Positions 7,671 through 16,752 of a DNA stretch of 64,000 bases are shown in pieces. Source of the stretch: CBDANW01 sp965197825. GTDB taxonomy: Bacteria > Acidobacteriota > Vicinamibacteria > Marinacidobacterales > DATDRI01. The stretch spans positions 124,001-188,000 of the forward strand of contig CBDANW010000002.1 of NCBI GenBank assembly GCA_965197825.1, written 5' to 3'. The first letter of the stretch is position 1, and each line of letters starts with the position of its first letter. The translations under genes were made by a program, and so were the position numbers. Below the pieces are notes generated by a model, which was given only the letters and a program-made list of their open reading frames with translations, searched no databases and was not told the origin of the DNA.

Positions 7671-8552
7671 GTCAACCGCCAGCAGCAGGATGTGATCGAC
7701 TACCTGCAAGAGGAGAACCGTGTGCTCCGAGCCGGGCTTCGGGGCAAGCGTCTCAGGCTCTCGGACGACGAGCGGCGCAGGCTCGCCGTCAAGGCCCAAG
7801 CTATAGGCCGCGAGGCGCTGGCCCAGATTGCGTCGGTTGCCACATCCGCTACGCTTCTGCGCTGGTACCGCAGGCGCACATGCATCTCCTCGAAGGCGTC
7901 CGAATGGCTCGCTCGCGTCGTCTTGGGGCTCTCGATAACGGCCTTCGCCGCGACGAGCGCGGGCGAAGATCTGTTCTCGGGTTTCGACGACGGGTGGAGG
8001 AAGCCGTGGATGGAGCGCGTCTTGGCGCGTCGCTCCAATACGTTTCGGCTCGAAACCGAGGCCGAGAATCGTTTCCTTCGCGTCGATAGCCGGAACTCTG
8101 CGTCGGCGCTTTGGCGGCGAGTCGATGTCACCGGCGAGCTCATCCTTTCGTGGCGATGGCGGGTGTCGACGAGCCTCGGGCACATTGACGACGTGCGGCG
8201 GCGGAGAAGCGACGACTATGCAGCAAGGGTCGCCGTCATGTTCGACGGGACGCCGTTCGCGCGCACGACGCCGCTTCTCATGTACGTGTGGGCGGGGAAC
8301 GAGAGTGTCGGGAACGTGTACCCGAGCCCTTACAGCGACCAAGCGGCGACCATCGTCTTGAGAAGCGGGGACGTGGATAGCGGCGAGTGGTTCATGGAAG
8401 AGCGCGACGTGTCGGCGGATTTCGAGCGCTACTTCGGTCGACCTGCAGAGCGAGTCACCGGGGTCGTGCTCATGGTCGATACCGACAACACGGACTCGCA
8501 AGCCACCGCTTGGTTCGACGAGTTCGTGCTCCACCGCGACGCGGAGCCTTGA
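7656..8552 (+). CDS. Chimera: transposase N-terminal piece fused to a DUF3047 protein
   Basis: One open frame carries two unrelated parts. Residues about 6-75 are the rve-transposase start (VNRQQQDVIDYLQEENRVLR). From about residue 77 it becomes a hydrophobic signal-like segment (VVLGLSITAFAATSAG) followed by a DUF3047 domain: SASALWRRVDV, LSWRWRVSTS, the double-Arg RRRRSDDYAARVAVMF, YVWAG, GEWFMEERDVSADFERYFG and VVLMVDTDNTDS. DUF3047 proteins are exported proteins of unknown function. The ancestral ATG seems lost; TTG 7923 would give a protein starting at the signal segment. Whether the chimera is translated is uncertain. Confidence 0.72.
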   Translation: MAQDGVNRQQQDVIDYLQEENRVLRAGLRGKRLRLSDDERRRLAVKAQAIGREALAQIASVATSATLLRWYRRRTCISSKASEWLARVVLGLSITAFAATSAGEDLFSGFDDGWRKPWMERVLARRSNTFRLETEAENRFLRVDSRNSASALWRRVDVTGELILSWRWRVSTSLGHIDDVRRRRSDDYAARVAVMFDGTPFARTTPLLMYVWAGNESVGNVYPSPYSDQAATIVLRSGDVDSGEWFMEERDVSADFERYFGRPAERVTGVVLMVDTDNTDSQATAWFDEFVLHRDAEP

Positions 8553-8756
8553 CCGCGCGTGGCGTTGTTGCACCGCTCTTGGCTGAGAGCGAAATCTGCC
8601 TATCGTGGTGGCCGGGGTCGGAGAGCAGATGATGCAAGAGGTAGCTTGAGGTCAGCCCAACAGGCTGGCGGCCGTCGACAATGGCACGGACGGACGATGT
8701 CGGGTGCCAGGAAAGCATAGCGGATTGCCTCGATATTCGCTCTCGACTAGGTGGTC
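8553..8756. other. Intergenic, nothing recognised
   Basis: No gene or repeat that I can support, apart from the start of the TIR25-related end at its right edge. Confidence 0.4.
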
Positions 8757-8888
8757 ATCTGCATGGTGACGACCCGTCCGCCCAAAACAATTGTAGAGCC
8801 TACGGCCCTTGGCCCAGTCGCAAACACAGACACTAAGCTGTTGATTTATCAGCTATTTCAAAAGGGCTGAGTTTTGGCACAGGATGGG
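8757..8888. mobile_element. TIR25 solitary end, type A in IS630 context
   Basis: Matches 44458-44595, the sequence downstream of the IS630 transposase fragment (CTAGGTGGTCATCTGCATGG, then inverted type A sequence, TIR at 8864-8888 with two changes). The transposase itself is absent here. Confidence 0.7.
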
Positions 8889-10112
8889 GTGCCTGATGCG
8901 CTAGTCAGCGCCGTTGTCGGCACGATGGATGCGAATGTTCCTTTCGCCTTCCTGAGGAAAGAATCGCCTAGCGGTGAGAAAAAGGTTCTCACACTGGTTT
9001 GGTCGATGGCGTGGAACGCGGAGAAATCGCGGTTCCTGAGAAATCCGGCAATCTCTATTTCGCGTTCCTGCAGGGAACGGCGATTCTGCTTGTCGTACTG
9101 GAGGTTCCGGATATCGTTCCTAGTGAACGGTGGGTTCATGATAACGAGGTCGAACAGCCCTGTGAGTGACTCGCTGGGTGCGGCTCCAGGTTCAGCCCGT
9201 TCAGCATCAAGCTCACCTGTCGTGGGGAGAGGTGAGGCGAGACTCGCGATGTCCCACTGGTCTTTCGCCGTGGTGAGGAACTCCAGCGACCCGGCCTTGG
9301 TCTTGCCATTGGGTTGCGGACCGTGCCGCATGGTGAAGAGGTTCATGCGGCTGTAGTCCACGCGGGGATTTCCGAGCGTGTCAGGTTGCAGGCGGCGAGT
9401 TGGACACCGTGACGGTTGATGTCAAGGCCGTACAGCACGTCCTCGACCAGGGCAAGATGCAACAGAGCGGAGTCGGCAGCCGCGCCAGCCGAGTGTTCGT
9501 GGCGGTCTCGAATGGCGTGCATTGCCGCCATCAGCAGGGTGCCTGTGCCGCAGGCTGGGTCGATGATCTTGAGTTTTGCGAGTACGTCCGCGTCAGACCA
9601 GTCCGCCGTGTCCTCGGTGAGCGCGAGCCTTGCTAGCAGCATGGCTGAAACGTCGTTCGTGTAAAAGGAGCCGTCGTACCTAGCCGAGGCGAGAAGCCTG
9701 TGGTAGAGCGAGCCCGCATGGTCGAAACGGAGCGATGCCAGCTCGTCGGCCACTGCTGTTGCGTTCTGCGCAATCCAGCGAATCGGCTCTCTGGCATCGT
9801 CGTCGGTGAGTGCTTCCAAGGCGACGAGAGCTGGCGCGAAAACCGGATGAAAGTCGATGGCGAGAATCGCTTGCCATGCATCGCGAATGATGGAGGTTGT
9901 CTTAGTTGGTTGGGCCAGGGCGGTCTTGAGTTGGACGATGCCCTTCATGGACGGCACGAGTCTCAGCCGGTGGTGGAGCAATGCCGCGTTCGAAAGCATT
10001 AGTGCCGCTACGAGTGACGCAGCTTTGAGATCTTTGCGCGTCCTTGGGAGAGCCAGCGCGCTTGCAAGCTCCGGTGCGCAACCGAGGAGCATGTCCGCTG
10101 CTTTGCGGACGG
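8889..10112 (-). pseudogene. N6-adenine DNA methyltransferase fragment, bounded by TIR25 ends
   Basis: Two minus frames form one damaged gene. The first (to 9343) has RYDGSFYTNDVSAMLLARLA and motif I DPACGTGTLLMAA. The second (from about 9361) has motif IV VIMNPPFTRND and a helical RNRDFSAFHAID stretch. A frameshift lies near 9360-9385, at NLT. Both the N-terminus (at 10112) and the C-terminus (at 8889) end exactly at TIR25 sequences. The family is that of large gamma-class methylases of restriction or phage-defence systems. Its target-recognition part is missing, so no function is expected. Confidence 0.78.
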
Positions 10113-10431
10113 CGTCCTGTGCCAAAACTCGGCCCTTTTGAAAGACCATGGCTGTAATTTAATGCACTGTAAAGTTTTAGTGTCATTTTGCCAACACTTA
10201 ATGGTGGAAGCACCCATGAGGTCTGTGTGAGCGGCAGGGCTGCCCGATCGAACAACGGCTGCCTGACTAACAGTAGGAATTGCACATGGTACGTCATGAT
10301 GGATCCAAAGATAACACCCTCGGGCCAGACGATTGTAAAGCCCACAGCCCTTGGCACCGTCGCAAAACACAGACGCTAAGCTGCTGATTTATCGGCTATT
10401 TCAAGAGAGCCGAGTTTTGGCACAGGACGGG
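10111..10431. mobile_element. TIR25 short element, 321 bp, copy 2 (inverted)
   Basis: Same composition as 2814-3134 but reversed: type B end on the left (TIR 10113-10135, outer CC changed) and type A on the right (TIR 10407-10431, one change). Confidence 0.82.
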
Positions 10432-10439
10432 AAGCTGAG

Positions 10440-10470
10440 ACTTGTCCTGACGGACAAAAGTAGCTATGAT
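10440..10470 (+). promoter_or_regulatory. Promoter and probable controller operator of the methyltransferase
   Basis: TTGTCC (10442-10447) and TATGAT (10465-10470) are separated by 17 bp, a good sigma-70-type promoter 27 bp before the ATG. An interrupted palindrome, ACTTGTCC-TGAC-GGACAAAAGT, overlaps the -35 box and has the ACT...AGT layout of C-boxes. The same TATGATACTC string occurs before the controller gene on the other strand. Confidence 0.55.
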
Positions 10471-10496
10471 ACTCAAAGTCATCAGGTCGGGTAAGC

Positions 10497-12014
10497 ATGG
10501 GAGCCATTTACATCCAAGAAAACGGGGAAGAGCCTGCACGCTATCAGTCCTTCTTCACTGATGCCGAAGAGATCAACAATCTGATGATCTCGCTACTAGG
10601 TGACATTCGCGGAGCTAAAGTGTTGGAACCTTGTGCAGGACACGGTGCTTTTATAAGGCCGCTATTGCGTAGGGCTGCTCATATCGATGCGATTGATATC
10701 GATACCAGACATGTTCGCGAGTTGAGCTTGATTGAGGCGAAGACGCTCTACGTTCAAGAAGGCGACTTTATTGATTATTTTGTCAGCGGCCAACTGACCT
10801 CACCGCTATCAATCGGCGCAGAATACGATGCAATCATCTGCAATCCACCTTACGGCCTTAAATTTTCAGTACCATATCGCAAGGCGATTAAGAAAAAATA
10901 TCCTAGACTCTATGCACGGGAATCGTACGGTCTGTTCATGGTGTTTGGGCTGCAATGCCTGAAGGAAGGCGGCAGGTTTGTTTTTATTGTGCCTGACACT
11001 TTTCTTACGAGCAGAAACCATCGGCCATTGCGTCAAATTTTGAGAGATAACATCAACATTACCTATTTAGTTCAATTTAAATCGGCACGCTTTGAAAGTG
11101 TCAACTTTGGCTACGCTAACCTTTGCATTATTGCTGGTAACCGTTCATCCGAAGGGCAGAAGGGCGACGTTCTCTGGTTCGACTACCGACAGTCGGAAGC
11201 GCCTTTGACCTTGTATGCTTTTAGCGACGTACAGCGTTTCTCATCCGCTGGTTTCCGGCAATCAACAGGTCATGGCTGGGTTCTGCCCAAGGACGAGGCC
11301 GACCTTGTTGCCTCGGCCTTTAGCCTCCTGGGGGAAATTGCAGATTGTCGGACGGGTATTTACACGGGCGATAATCCTAGGTTTTGTGGCTATGATGAAC
11401 TCTGTCCTCCGTTTCGGATTAATGGTCATCCCATCGCGTGGAGTCAAGTTCGTTCAACTGATGCGCTGACTAATAGAGAGCGAGAGAACGGACTAAAGAA
11501 TCCGCCGTACTACGTGCCTTTTGTCCGGGGCGGCCACCGCATGCCATTTGAGCAAACACGGTCAGCCATCGCTTGGAGCCGGGAAGCGGTGAACTATTAC
11601 CGCACGGACAGGAAGGCCCGGCTACAAAATTCACGTTTCTATTTTCGTAAAGGTATAGCTGCGCCCATGGTTACATCGGGCCGGCTAAGCGCCTCGTACA
11701 TGGAGGGGGCCGTTTTTGATCAGGGTGTCGTCGGAATCTTCCCCAAGGAGGAACAATGGATTGAGTTCCTTCTAGTTTTTCTGAATTCTGAGCATGCCAC
11801 AGAGATGAAGCGCAATATAAGTCCAGGAGCAAACAACTCTGCCAACTACTTAAAAAGACTTAGGATTCCTGTGCCGAACGAATCTCAACTGAAAGAATCG
11901 AAACAAGTATGTATGAGATGGAGGAACGATCATGTAACCGACAATGAGACTATCAGAATCGAAGCTACAGCGTTTGTGGCACGACATTTCCTACCAGCGC
12001 AGATAACCGCTTAG
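10497..12014 (+). CDS. Type II adenine-specific DNA methyltransferase
   Basis: A complete 505-residue N6-adenine methyltransferase of the gamma class (TaqI/PaeR7I-like layout). The AdoMet motif I is LEPCAGHGAF (about 43-52), the catalytic motif IV is CNPPYG (115-120), and the C-terminal half forms a target-recognition region ending in NNSANYLKRLRIPVP. It would methylate adenine in a specific sequence to protect host DNA. Its 3' end overlaps the convergent restriction gene by 24 bp, leaving no terminator between them. Because the restriction gene is split by IS256, this enzyme is now probably a solitary methyltransferase. I cannot assign the recognition sequence. Confidence 0.9.
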   Translation: MGAIYIQENGEEPARYQSFFTDAEEINNLMISLLGDIRGAKVLEPCAGHGAFIRPLLRRAAHIDAIDIDTRHVRELSLIEAKTLYVQEGDFIDYFVSGQLTSPLSIGAEYDAIICNPPYGLKFSVPYRKAIKKKYPRLYARESYGLFMVFGLQCLKEGGRFVFIVPDTFLTSRNHRPLRQILRDNINITYLVQFKSARFESVNFGYANLCIIAGNRSSEGQKGDVLWFDYRQSEAPLTLYAFSDVQRFSSAGFRQSTGHGWVLPKDEADLVASAFSLLGEIADCRTGIYTGDNPRFCGYDELCPPFRINGHPIAWSQVRSTDALTNRERENGLKNPPYYVPFVRGGHRMPFEQTRSAIAWSREAVNYYRTDRKARLQNSRFYFRKGIAAPMVTSGRLSASYMEGAVFDQGVVGIFPKEEQWIEFLLVFLNSEHATEMKRNISPGANNSANYLKRLRIPVPNESQLKESKQVCMRWRNDHVTDNETIRIEATAFVARHFLPAQITA

Positions 12015-12521
12015 GTCAGAGAGATGAGAGTCCAAATCACTCCAAAAATTCTCGGAAAGATCGGTTTTGAAGTCAACAATATGCTCCCGAATGACGCTCA
12101 TATTTGAACCAGTGATTCCGTCAATTCTTGCATAGGCATCTGGCCCACAATGCACCTCCCAAAGACCTTCGCGCTTAATCATTTCAAGGTAGTTGTTGTT
12201 CTGTTCTTGCCGAACAAGGAAAAGTAGGTGCGTGTCGGGATTCCAAAGACGGTAGGCTTTGCCGATCGTTCTAAGCCGCAACATGTTGCCCTTTTCATTT
12301 GACCCAAATCCACTTTTGAAATCAATTACATAAGGTGTGCCATCAAGAGTGAAGACTTCGTCTTCCACCATATTGATCTCACCGATAATGTTCCGTAAGT
12401 TGCCAAAAATACTTGACACAGTATCTTTCTGATCATCTCGAGCCAGTTCCAAGAGGAGCTTGCCAATGGTATCTAGGACCCCTTCAAATACAGGTGGTGT
12501 TATACGCTGTAAGTTTGGCTT

Positions 12522-13920
12522 GGTGATGTCTTAAGATTCCTGTCAAAGAAAAACGATGTATGGTCCCCAAGCTCAAACCCGTCCCCGTCATGGGGACAGA
12601 AAAGGAGAACCATACATCATGGGAAAGGTACTGCCGAGTCAGCGATTGCTCAAGCAGTTCGAGGAACAACTGGTATTTGGGGAGATGAATCTCTCGGAGA
12701 TCGTCCGGTCGGGAGCTCAGATGATGCTTCAATATGCGTTGGAGCGCGAGGTGACGGAGGCGTTGGGTCGAAACTACTATGAGAACGCTCCGGCAACGAC
12801 GAAGGAGAAGGGACGACGCAACGGGTATGAGTCGCATCGGGTCCTCACGGGCGAGGGAGCGGTAACGGTGCAAGTGCCGCGGGTACGAGAAACAGAGAAG
12901 GTGTTTCAGTCAAAGATTCTCGACGCCTACGTGAGCCGGACCGAGAAACTCGATGAACTGATCGCGCGGATGTACGTCCACGGGATGTCGACGCGTGACA
13001 TTGAGGCGACGTTCGCGGACGTGCTGAGCGGCACGGGTGTCTCGAAGTCGGTGGTGAGCCGGGTCACACGGTGTCTGTCGGAGGATTTCGAGGCGTTTCG
13101 AAAACGGGATCTCTCGAACGAGAAGCTGTTGTATCTCGAGCTCGACGGCACGTACCTGCGCTACCACCAAGGAGCGGAGAGAAAAGAGCCCATCCTCGTT
13201 GCGACCGGCTATCGCGCTGATGGGACGCGAGTTCTTCTTCATATCGGTGTCGGCAACCGAGAATCCTACGAGAACTGGAAGGGGTTCTTGCAGGAGATAG
13301 TGGCCCGAGGAATGAGGGAGCCGTTGCTCATCGTGACGGACGGGAATCCTGGAGTGCTCAAAGCGATCGCAGAGGTCTTCCCTCGAAGCCTCAAGCAACG
13401 TTGCCAGAAGCACCGCCTCGAGAACATCCTGGGCAAGGCTCCGAAGGAAGTGCGCGACGAACTCAAGGCGGCCATCCTTGAGTCGTTCCATGCGAACAGC
13501 TACGAGCAAGGGCTGAAGAAGGGTCGGGAGGTGATCGCTCGGTACCGTCAACGATTCCCGAGCGCGATGAAGTGCATGGAAGAGACCCTCGAAGCGTGTC
13601 TTCAGGCGCTACGCCTTCCTGCGGCGCATCACAAAAGGCTTCGCACGTCGAATCTACTTGAGCGCACGTTCGGAGAGCACAAACGTCGCACAAAGGTCAT
13701 TCCTCACTTCTTCACCGAGGAGGCCGCGATGAAACTCTCGTTCGCTGTGCTCTTGGCCGTCGCAAACAAATGGCGCGGCGTGAGGATGGATGTCTTCGCC
13801 GCTAGGAAAGTCGAGGAGCTTCGCAACGAGCTTCTCCCGCAAGGCACGTCGGAGGAATCAGCAGCTTAACCGAGCGCGGGGAACCGTACGGAGATTTGAC
13901 AGGAAAATTAAGACTTGACC
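12522..13920 (+). mobile_element. IS256-family element, copy 1 (complete, 1399 bp)
   Basis: Ends are GGTGATGTCTTAAGATTCCT (left) and, inverted, GGTCAAGTCTTAATTTTCCT (right), imperfect terminal repeats of about 26 bp. An 8-bp duplication of TTTGGCTT flanks it. It carries one transposase gene and interrupts the restriction endonuclease gene. Confidence 0.95.
12619..13869 (+). CDS. IS256-family (mutator) transposase, copy 1
   Basis: A 416-residue DDE transposase. The three acidic sites appear in LYLELDGTYLR, LLIVTDGNPGVLKAI with RCQKHRLENIL following, and LLERTFGEHKRRTKVIPHF. The His-x-Arg after the second Asp is the family signature. ATG 12619 is preceded by AAGGAG twelve bases upstream and gives the usual family length, so I prefer it to the in-frame ATG at 12556. 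Near-identical proteins are encoded at 14784, 51206 and 56165, which implies recent activity. Confidence 0.95.
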   Translation: MGKVLPSQRLLKQFEEQLVFGEMNLSEIVRSGAQMMLQYALEREVTEALGRNYYENAPATTKEKGRRNGYESHRVLTGEGAVTVQVPRVRETEKVFQSKILDAYVSRTEKLDELIARMYVHGMSTRDIEATFADVLSGTGVSKSVVSRVTRCLSEDFEAFRKRDLSNEKLLYLELDGTYLRYHQGAERKEPILVATGYRADGTRVLLHIGVGNRESYENWKGFLQEIVARGMREPLLIVTDGNPGVLKAIAEVFPRSLKQRCQKHRLENILGKAPKEVRDELKAAILESFHANSYEQGLKKGREVIARYRQRFPSAMKCMEETLEACLQALRLPAAHHKRLRTSNLLERTFGEHKRRTKVIPHFFTEEAAMKLSFAVLLAVANKWRGVRMDVFAARKVEELRNELLPQGTSEESAA

Positions 13921-14262
13921 TTTGGCTTTGAAGGAGTATCCCAAGCGGAGCTACAAAAGCGTTCCCAAAGCTCCCCTACACGCCGTGACAACGACATGTA
14001 TTCGTATGGCCACACAGCATGTCGATACTCTAAAGAAACAACAGAAATACAGTATTGAAGAACAATAAGTCTCTGCTGACGTTCTTTGGTAGAAAGCCCG
14101 CCGGGTATCTGTGATACAAGGGCGTCACGATGATCAGATATTGCACGATTTACGGACTTAGCTTTGTTTTGGTGCGTATCACCGCCTGATTTGATGCCAT
14201 CAACCAAGGGAGAAAGTGCTTCGTGAAGACAGTCGAGACACCTTGACTTATAGTCGACCAAA

Positions 14263-14508
14263 TTAGTCATCTGCTCCCCTGTTCAAACAAGAGAGCAGAC
14301 GGGAAAGAGACACGTCGAGCGCTTGAGAAATATTTAGGAGATTGACAAGGCTGATATTTCGCTCGCCCCGCTCTACACTGCCAATGTAAGTGCGATCTAA
14401 ACCGGACAGATCCGCAAGCGCCTCTTGTGATAGACCACGTTCAGAACGGAGACGTCTAATCTCTGACCCAACTCTGTGTAAATGTTTGTTAAAGGCGCGT
14501 CCTCTCAT
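14263..14508 (-). CDS. Restriction-modification controller (C) protein, XRE-type HTH
   Basis: An 81-residue protein from ATG 14508. Helix-turn-helix: IRRLRSERGLSQEALADLSG, then RTYIGSVERGERN, matching the controller family that times restriction enzyme expression by binding C-boxes. Size and the 8-bp overlap with the downstream restriction gene fit classic C-R operons. An upstream in-frame start (14559) would add 17 residues but is less usual. Upstream on this strand lies TATGATACTC, shared with the methyltransferase promoter, and ACTC-TGATGACG-GAGT, a possible operator. It may still regulate the methyltransferase although its restriction partner is disrupted. Confidence 0.88.
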   Translation of the reverse strand: MRGRAFNKHLHRVGSEIRRLRSERGLSQEALADLSGLDRTYIGSVERGERNISLVNLLNISQALDVSLSRLLSCLNRGADD

Positions 14509-14685
14509 GGATGTGTCCCGAGGTCCGTGGAAAAAGAACGGCGCCCTCCACTCCGTCATCAGAGTATCATATCAGGCGGCAACCTCCGCGTGTTCGAGAA
14601 CCTCGCTCAGACGTTGGTAGCCGTCGATGCGTCGTAGTTGAATCTGGCCAGAGGCGATAAGCCCAAACAGCAAAGCGACCGCGGA

Positions 14686-16085
14686 GGTGATGTCTTAAGA
14701 TTCCTGTCAAAGAAAAACGATGTATGGTTCCCCAAGCTCAAACCCGTCCCCGTCATGGGGACAGAAAAGGAGAACCATACATCATGGGAAAGGTACTACC
14801 GAGTCAGCGATTGCTCAAGCAGTTCGAGGAACAACTGGTATTTGGGGAGATGAATCTCTCGGAGATCGTCCGGTCGGGAGCTCAGATGATGCTTCAATAT
14901 GCGTTGGAGCGCGAGGTGACGGAGGCGTTGGGTCGAAACTACTATGAGAACGCTCCGGCAACGACGAAGGAGAAGGGACGACGCAACGGGTATGAGTCGC
15001 ATCGGGTCCTCACGGGCGAGGGAGCGGTAACGGTGCAAGTGCCGCGGGTACGAGAAACAGAGAAGGTGTTTCAGTCAAAGATTCTCGACGCCTACGTGAG
15101 CCGGACCGAGAAACTCGATGAACTGATCGCGCGGATGTACGTCCACGGGATGTCGACGCGTGACATTGAGGCGACGTTCGCGGACGTGCTGAGCGGCACG
15201 GGTGTCTCGAAGTCGGTGGTGAGCCGGGTCACACGGTGTCTGTCGGAGGATTTCGAGGCGTTTCGAAAACGGGATCTCTCGAACGAGAAGCTGTTGTATC
15301 TCGAGCTCGACGGCACGTACCTGCGCTACCACCAAGGAGCGGAGAGGAAAGAGCCCATCCTCGTTGCGACCGGCTATCGCGCTGATGGGACGCGAGTTCT
15401 TCTTCATATCGGTGTCGGCAACCGAGAATCCTACGAGAACTGGAAGGGGTTCTTGCAGGAGATAGTGGCCCGAGGAATGAGGGAGCCGTTGCTCATCGTG
15501 ACGGACGGGAATCCTGGAGTGCTCAAAGCGATCGCAGAGGTCTTCCCTCGAAGCCTCAAGCAACGTTGCCAGAAGCACCGCCTCGAGAACATCCTGGGCA
15601 AGGCTCCGAAGGAAGTGCGCGACGAACTCAAGGCGGCCATCCTTGAGTCGTTCCATGCGAACAGCTACGAGCAAGGGCTGAAGAAGGGTCGGGAGGTGAT
15701 CGCTCGGTACCGTCAACGATTCCCGAGCGCGATGAAGTGCATGGAAGAGACCCTCGAAGCGTGTCTTCAGGCGCTACGCCTTCCTGCGGCGCATCACAAA
15801 AGGCTTCGCACGTCGAATCTACTTGAGCGCACGTTCGGAGAGCACAAACGTCGCACAAAGGTCATTCCTCACTTCTTCACCGAGGAGGCCGCGATGAAAC
15901 TCTCGTTCGCTGTGCTCTTGGCCGTCGCAAACAAATGGCGCGGCGTGAGGATGGATGTCTTCGCCGCTAGGAAAGTCGAGGAGCTTCGCAACGAGCTTCT
16001 CCCGCAAGGCACGTCGGAGGAATCAGCAGCTTAACCGAGCGCGGGGAACCGTACGGAGATTTGACAGGAAAATTAAGACTTGACC
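14686..16085 (+). mobile_element. IS256-family element, copy 2 (complete, 1400 bp)
   Basis: Same ends as copy 1. The 8-bp duplication ACCGCGGA is present at 14678-14685 and 16086-16093. Confidence 0.95.
14784..16034 (+). CDS. IS256-family transposase, copy 2
   Basis: 416 residues with the same sequence as copy 1 as far as I can read it. The DDE residues, HxR motif and the AAGGAG ribosome site before ATG 14784 are intact. Confidence 0.94.
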   Translation: MGKVLPSQRLLKQFEEQLVFGEMNLSEIVRSGAQMMLQYALEREVTEALGRNYYENAPATTKEKGRRNGYESHRVLTGEGAVTVQVPRVRETEKVFQSKILDAYVSRTEKLDELIARMYVHGMSTRDIEATFADVLSGTGVSKSVVSRVTRCLSEDFEAFRKRDLSNEKLLYLELDGTYLRYHQGAERKEPILVATGYRADGTRVLLHIGVGNRESYENWKGFLQEIVARGMREPLLIVTDGNPGVLKAIAEVFPRSLKQRCQKHRLENILGKAPKEVRDELKAAILESFHANSYEQGLKKGREVIARYRQRFPSAMKCMEETLEACLQALRLPAAHHKRLRTSNLLERTFGEHKRRTKVIPHFFTEEAAMKLSFAVLLAVANKWRGVRMDVFAARKVEELRNELLPQGTSEESAA

Positions 16086-16430
16086 ACCGCGGACTCCTCG
16101 CTGGAGAACGACGCTTGGGTTTTCGTCCGGCGTCGAAACTCGCGGTTGAGATTCTCCAGAGCATTGGTCGTTCGAATCGATTTCCACATGGCACGAGGGA
16201 ATTCATAGAAGGTCAGCAGCTGATTACCGGCCTCCTCTAGGCTTCGGACGACGGCCGGCGCGAGAGGCATCCACTTGGCGACGAGTTCGTCATAGGCTTT
16301 GCGAGCATCGATCCCGTTCTTGGCGTAGACGATCCGGTTGTAGTCACGCCGGAGCTCACGGCGTGCGTGCGCCGGGCAATGTTCGAGCAAGTTGGCGCGC
16401 TTGTGCTCGGTACATCGCTGCAACCGGCAC

Positions 16431-16520
16431 CCCGTCCTGTGCCAAAACTCAGCCCTTTTGAAATAGACCATAAATCAGCAGCTTAGCGACTGGGCCGAGG
16501 GCCCCTAGGCTTTACAGTTA
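16431..16520. mobile_element. TIR25 solitary end, type A (variant)
   Basis: TIR 16431-16455 (CTCAGCCC variant) followed by ATAAATCAGCAGCTTAG and a diverged GCGACTGGGCC section. The same variant, joined to the same neighbour, occurs at 50407. Confidence 0.72.
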
Positions 16521-16524
16521 CCCA

Positions 16525-16740
16525 ACCCGCGGTCGACCTTCGAGAGCCGCGGCCGTTTCACCGGACGGCAGAGGACGGCGAGCTGCTGCCGAAGAGCGAC
16601 ATTGTCGAGAGCCAGCTCGCGATGAGCCTTGAAGGCGGAGATGAGAGCGCGAACAAACGACGAAATCAAGCAGGTATGGTGCTGGCAGACCGGAGACTAA
16701 TCAAGTTCGGGGCGCCCGGATGAATAAATAGAAGGCACAG
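16525..16740 (-). pseudogene. IS481-like (rve core) transposase start and IS left end
   Basis: Minus frame: FVRALISAFKAHRELALDNV, ALRQQLAVLCRPVKRPRLS. This is the opening of an rve-core transposase whose longer piece is at 45829. The outer part 16690-16740 (CGGATGAATAAATAGAAGGC) is the element's terminal region, also seen at 26507, 43897 and 50670. The catalytic part is absent. Confidence 0.7.
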
Positions 16741-16752
16741 GTATTTGGGGAG

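Larger units (their letters stand above)
12514..13928. repeat. Target duplication of IS256 copy 1
   Basis: TTTGGCTT occurs at 12514-12521 and 13921-13928, directly flanking the element. Confidence 0.9.
11991..14270 (-). pseudogene. Type II restriction endonuclease gene split by IS256
   Basis: The two minus-strand parts, 13921-14270 and 11991-12513 (plus one TTTGGCTT copy), join in the same frame once the IS256 at 12522-13920 and one 8-bp duplication are removed. This rebuilds a 290-residue protein. The nuclease core is TLDGTPYVIDFKSGFGSNEK, with Asp181-x-Lys183 as the PD-(D/E)XK signature and Asp174 or Glu168 upstream. The start overlaps the controller gene by 8 bp, typical of C-R operons. 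Position, size and convergent methyltransferase identify it as the cognate restriction enzyme, although its sequence family is not one I can name. The insertion separates residues 1-116 from the nuclease core, so cleavage should be lost. Confidence 0.85.
14572..16430 (-). pseudogene. Second IS256-type transposase, C-terminal fragment, split by IS256 copy 2
   Basis: Minus-strand pieces 16086-16430 and 14572-14685 join across IS256 copy 2. They read RCTEHKRANLLEHCPAHARR, then FYEFPRAMWKSIRTTNALEN, LNREFRRRTKTQASFSSEES and, after the insertion, LFGLIASGQIQLRRIDGY before a stop. This is the C-terminal third of a different mutator-type transposase. Its 5' side is cut by the TIR25 end at 16431. Confidence 0.82.

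Noticed and set aside
12910..13551. Long antisense frame (213 codons) within IS256, repeated in every copy
   Set aside because: It overlaps a clear DDE transposase on the other strand and recurs only because the IS is duplicated; the translation shows no family features.
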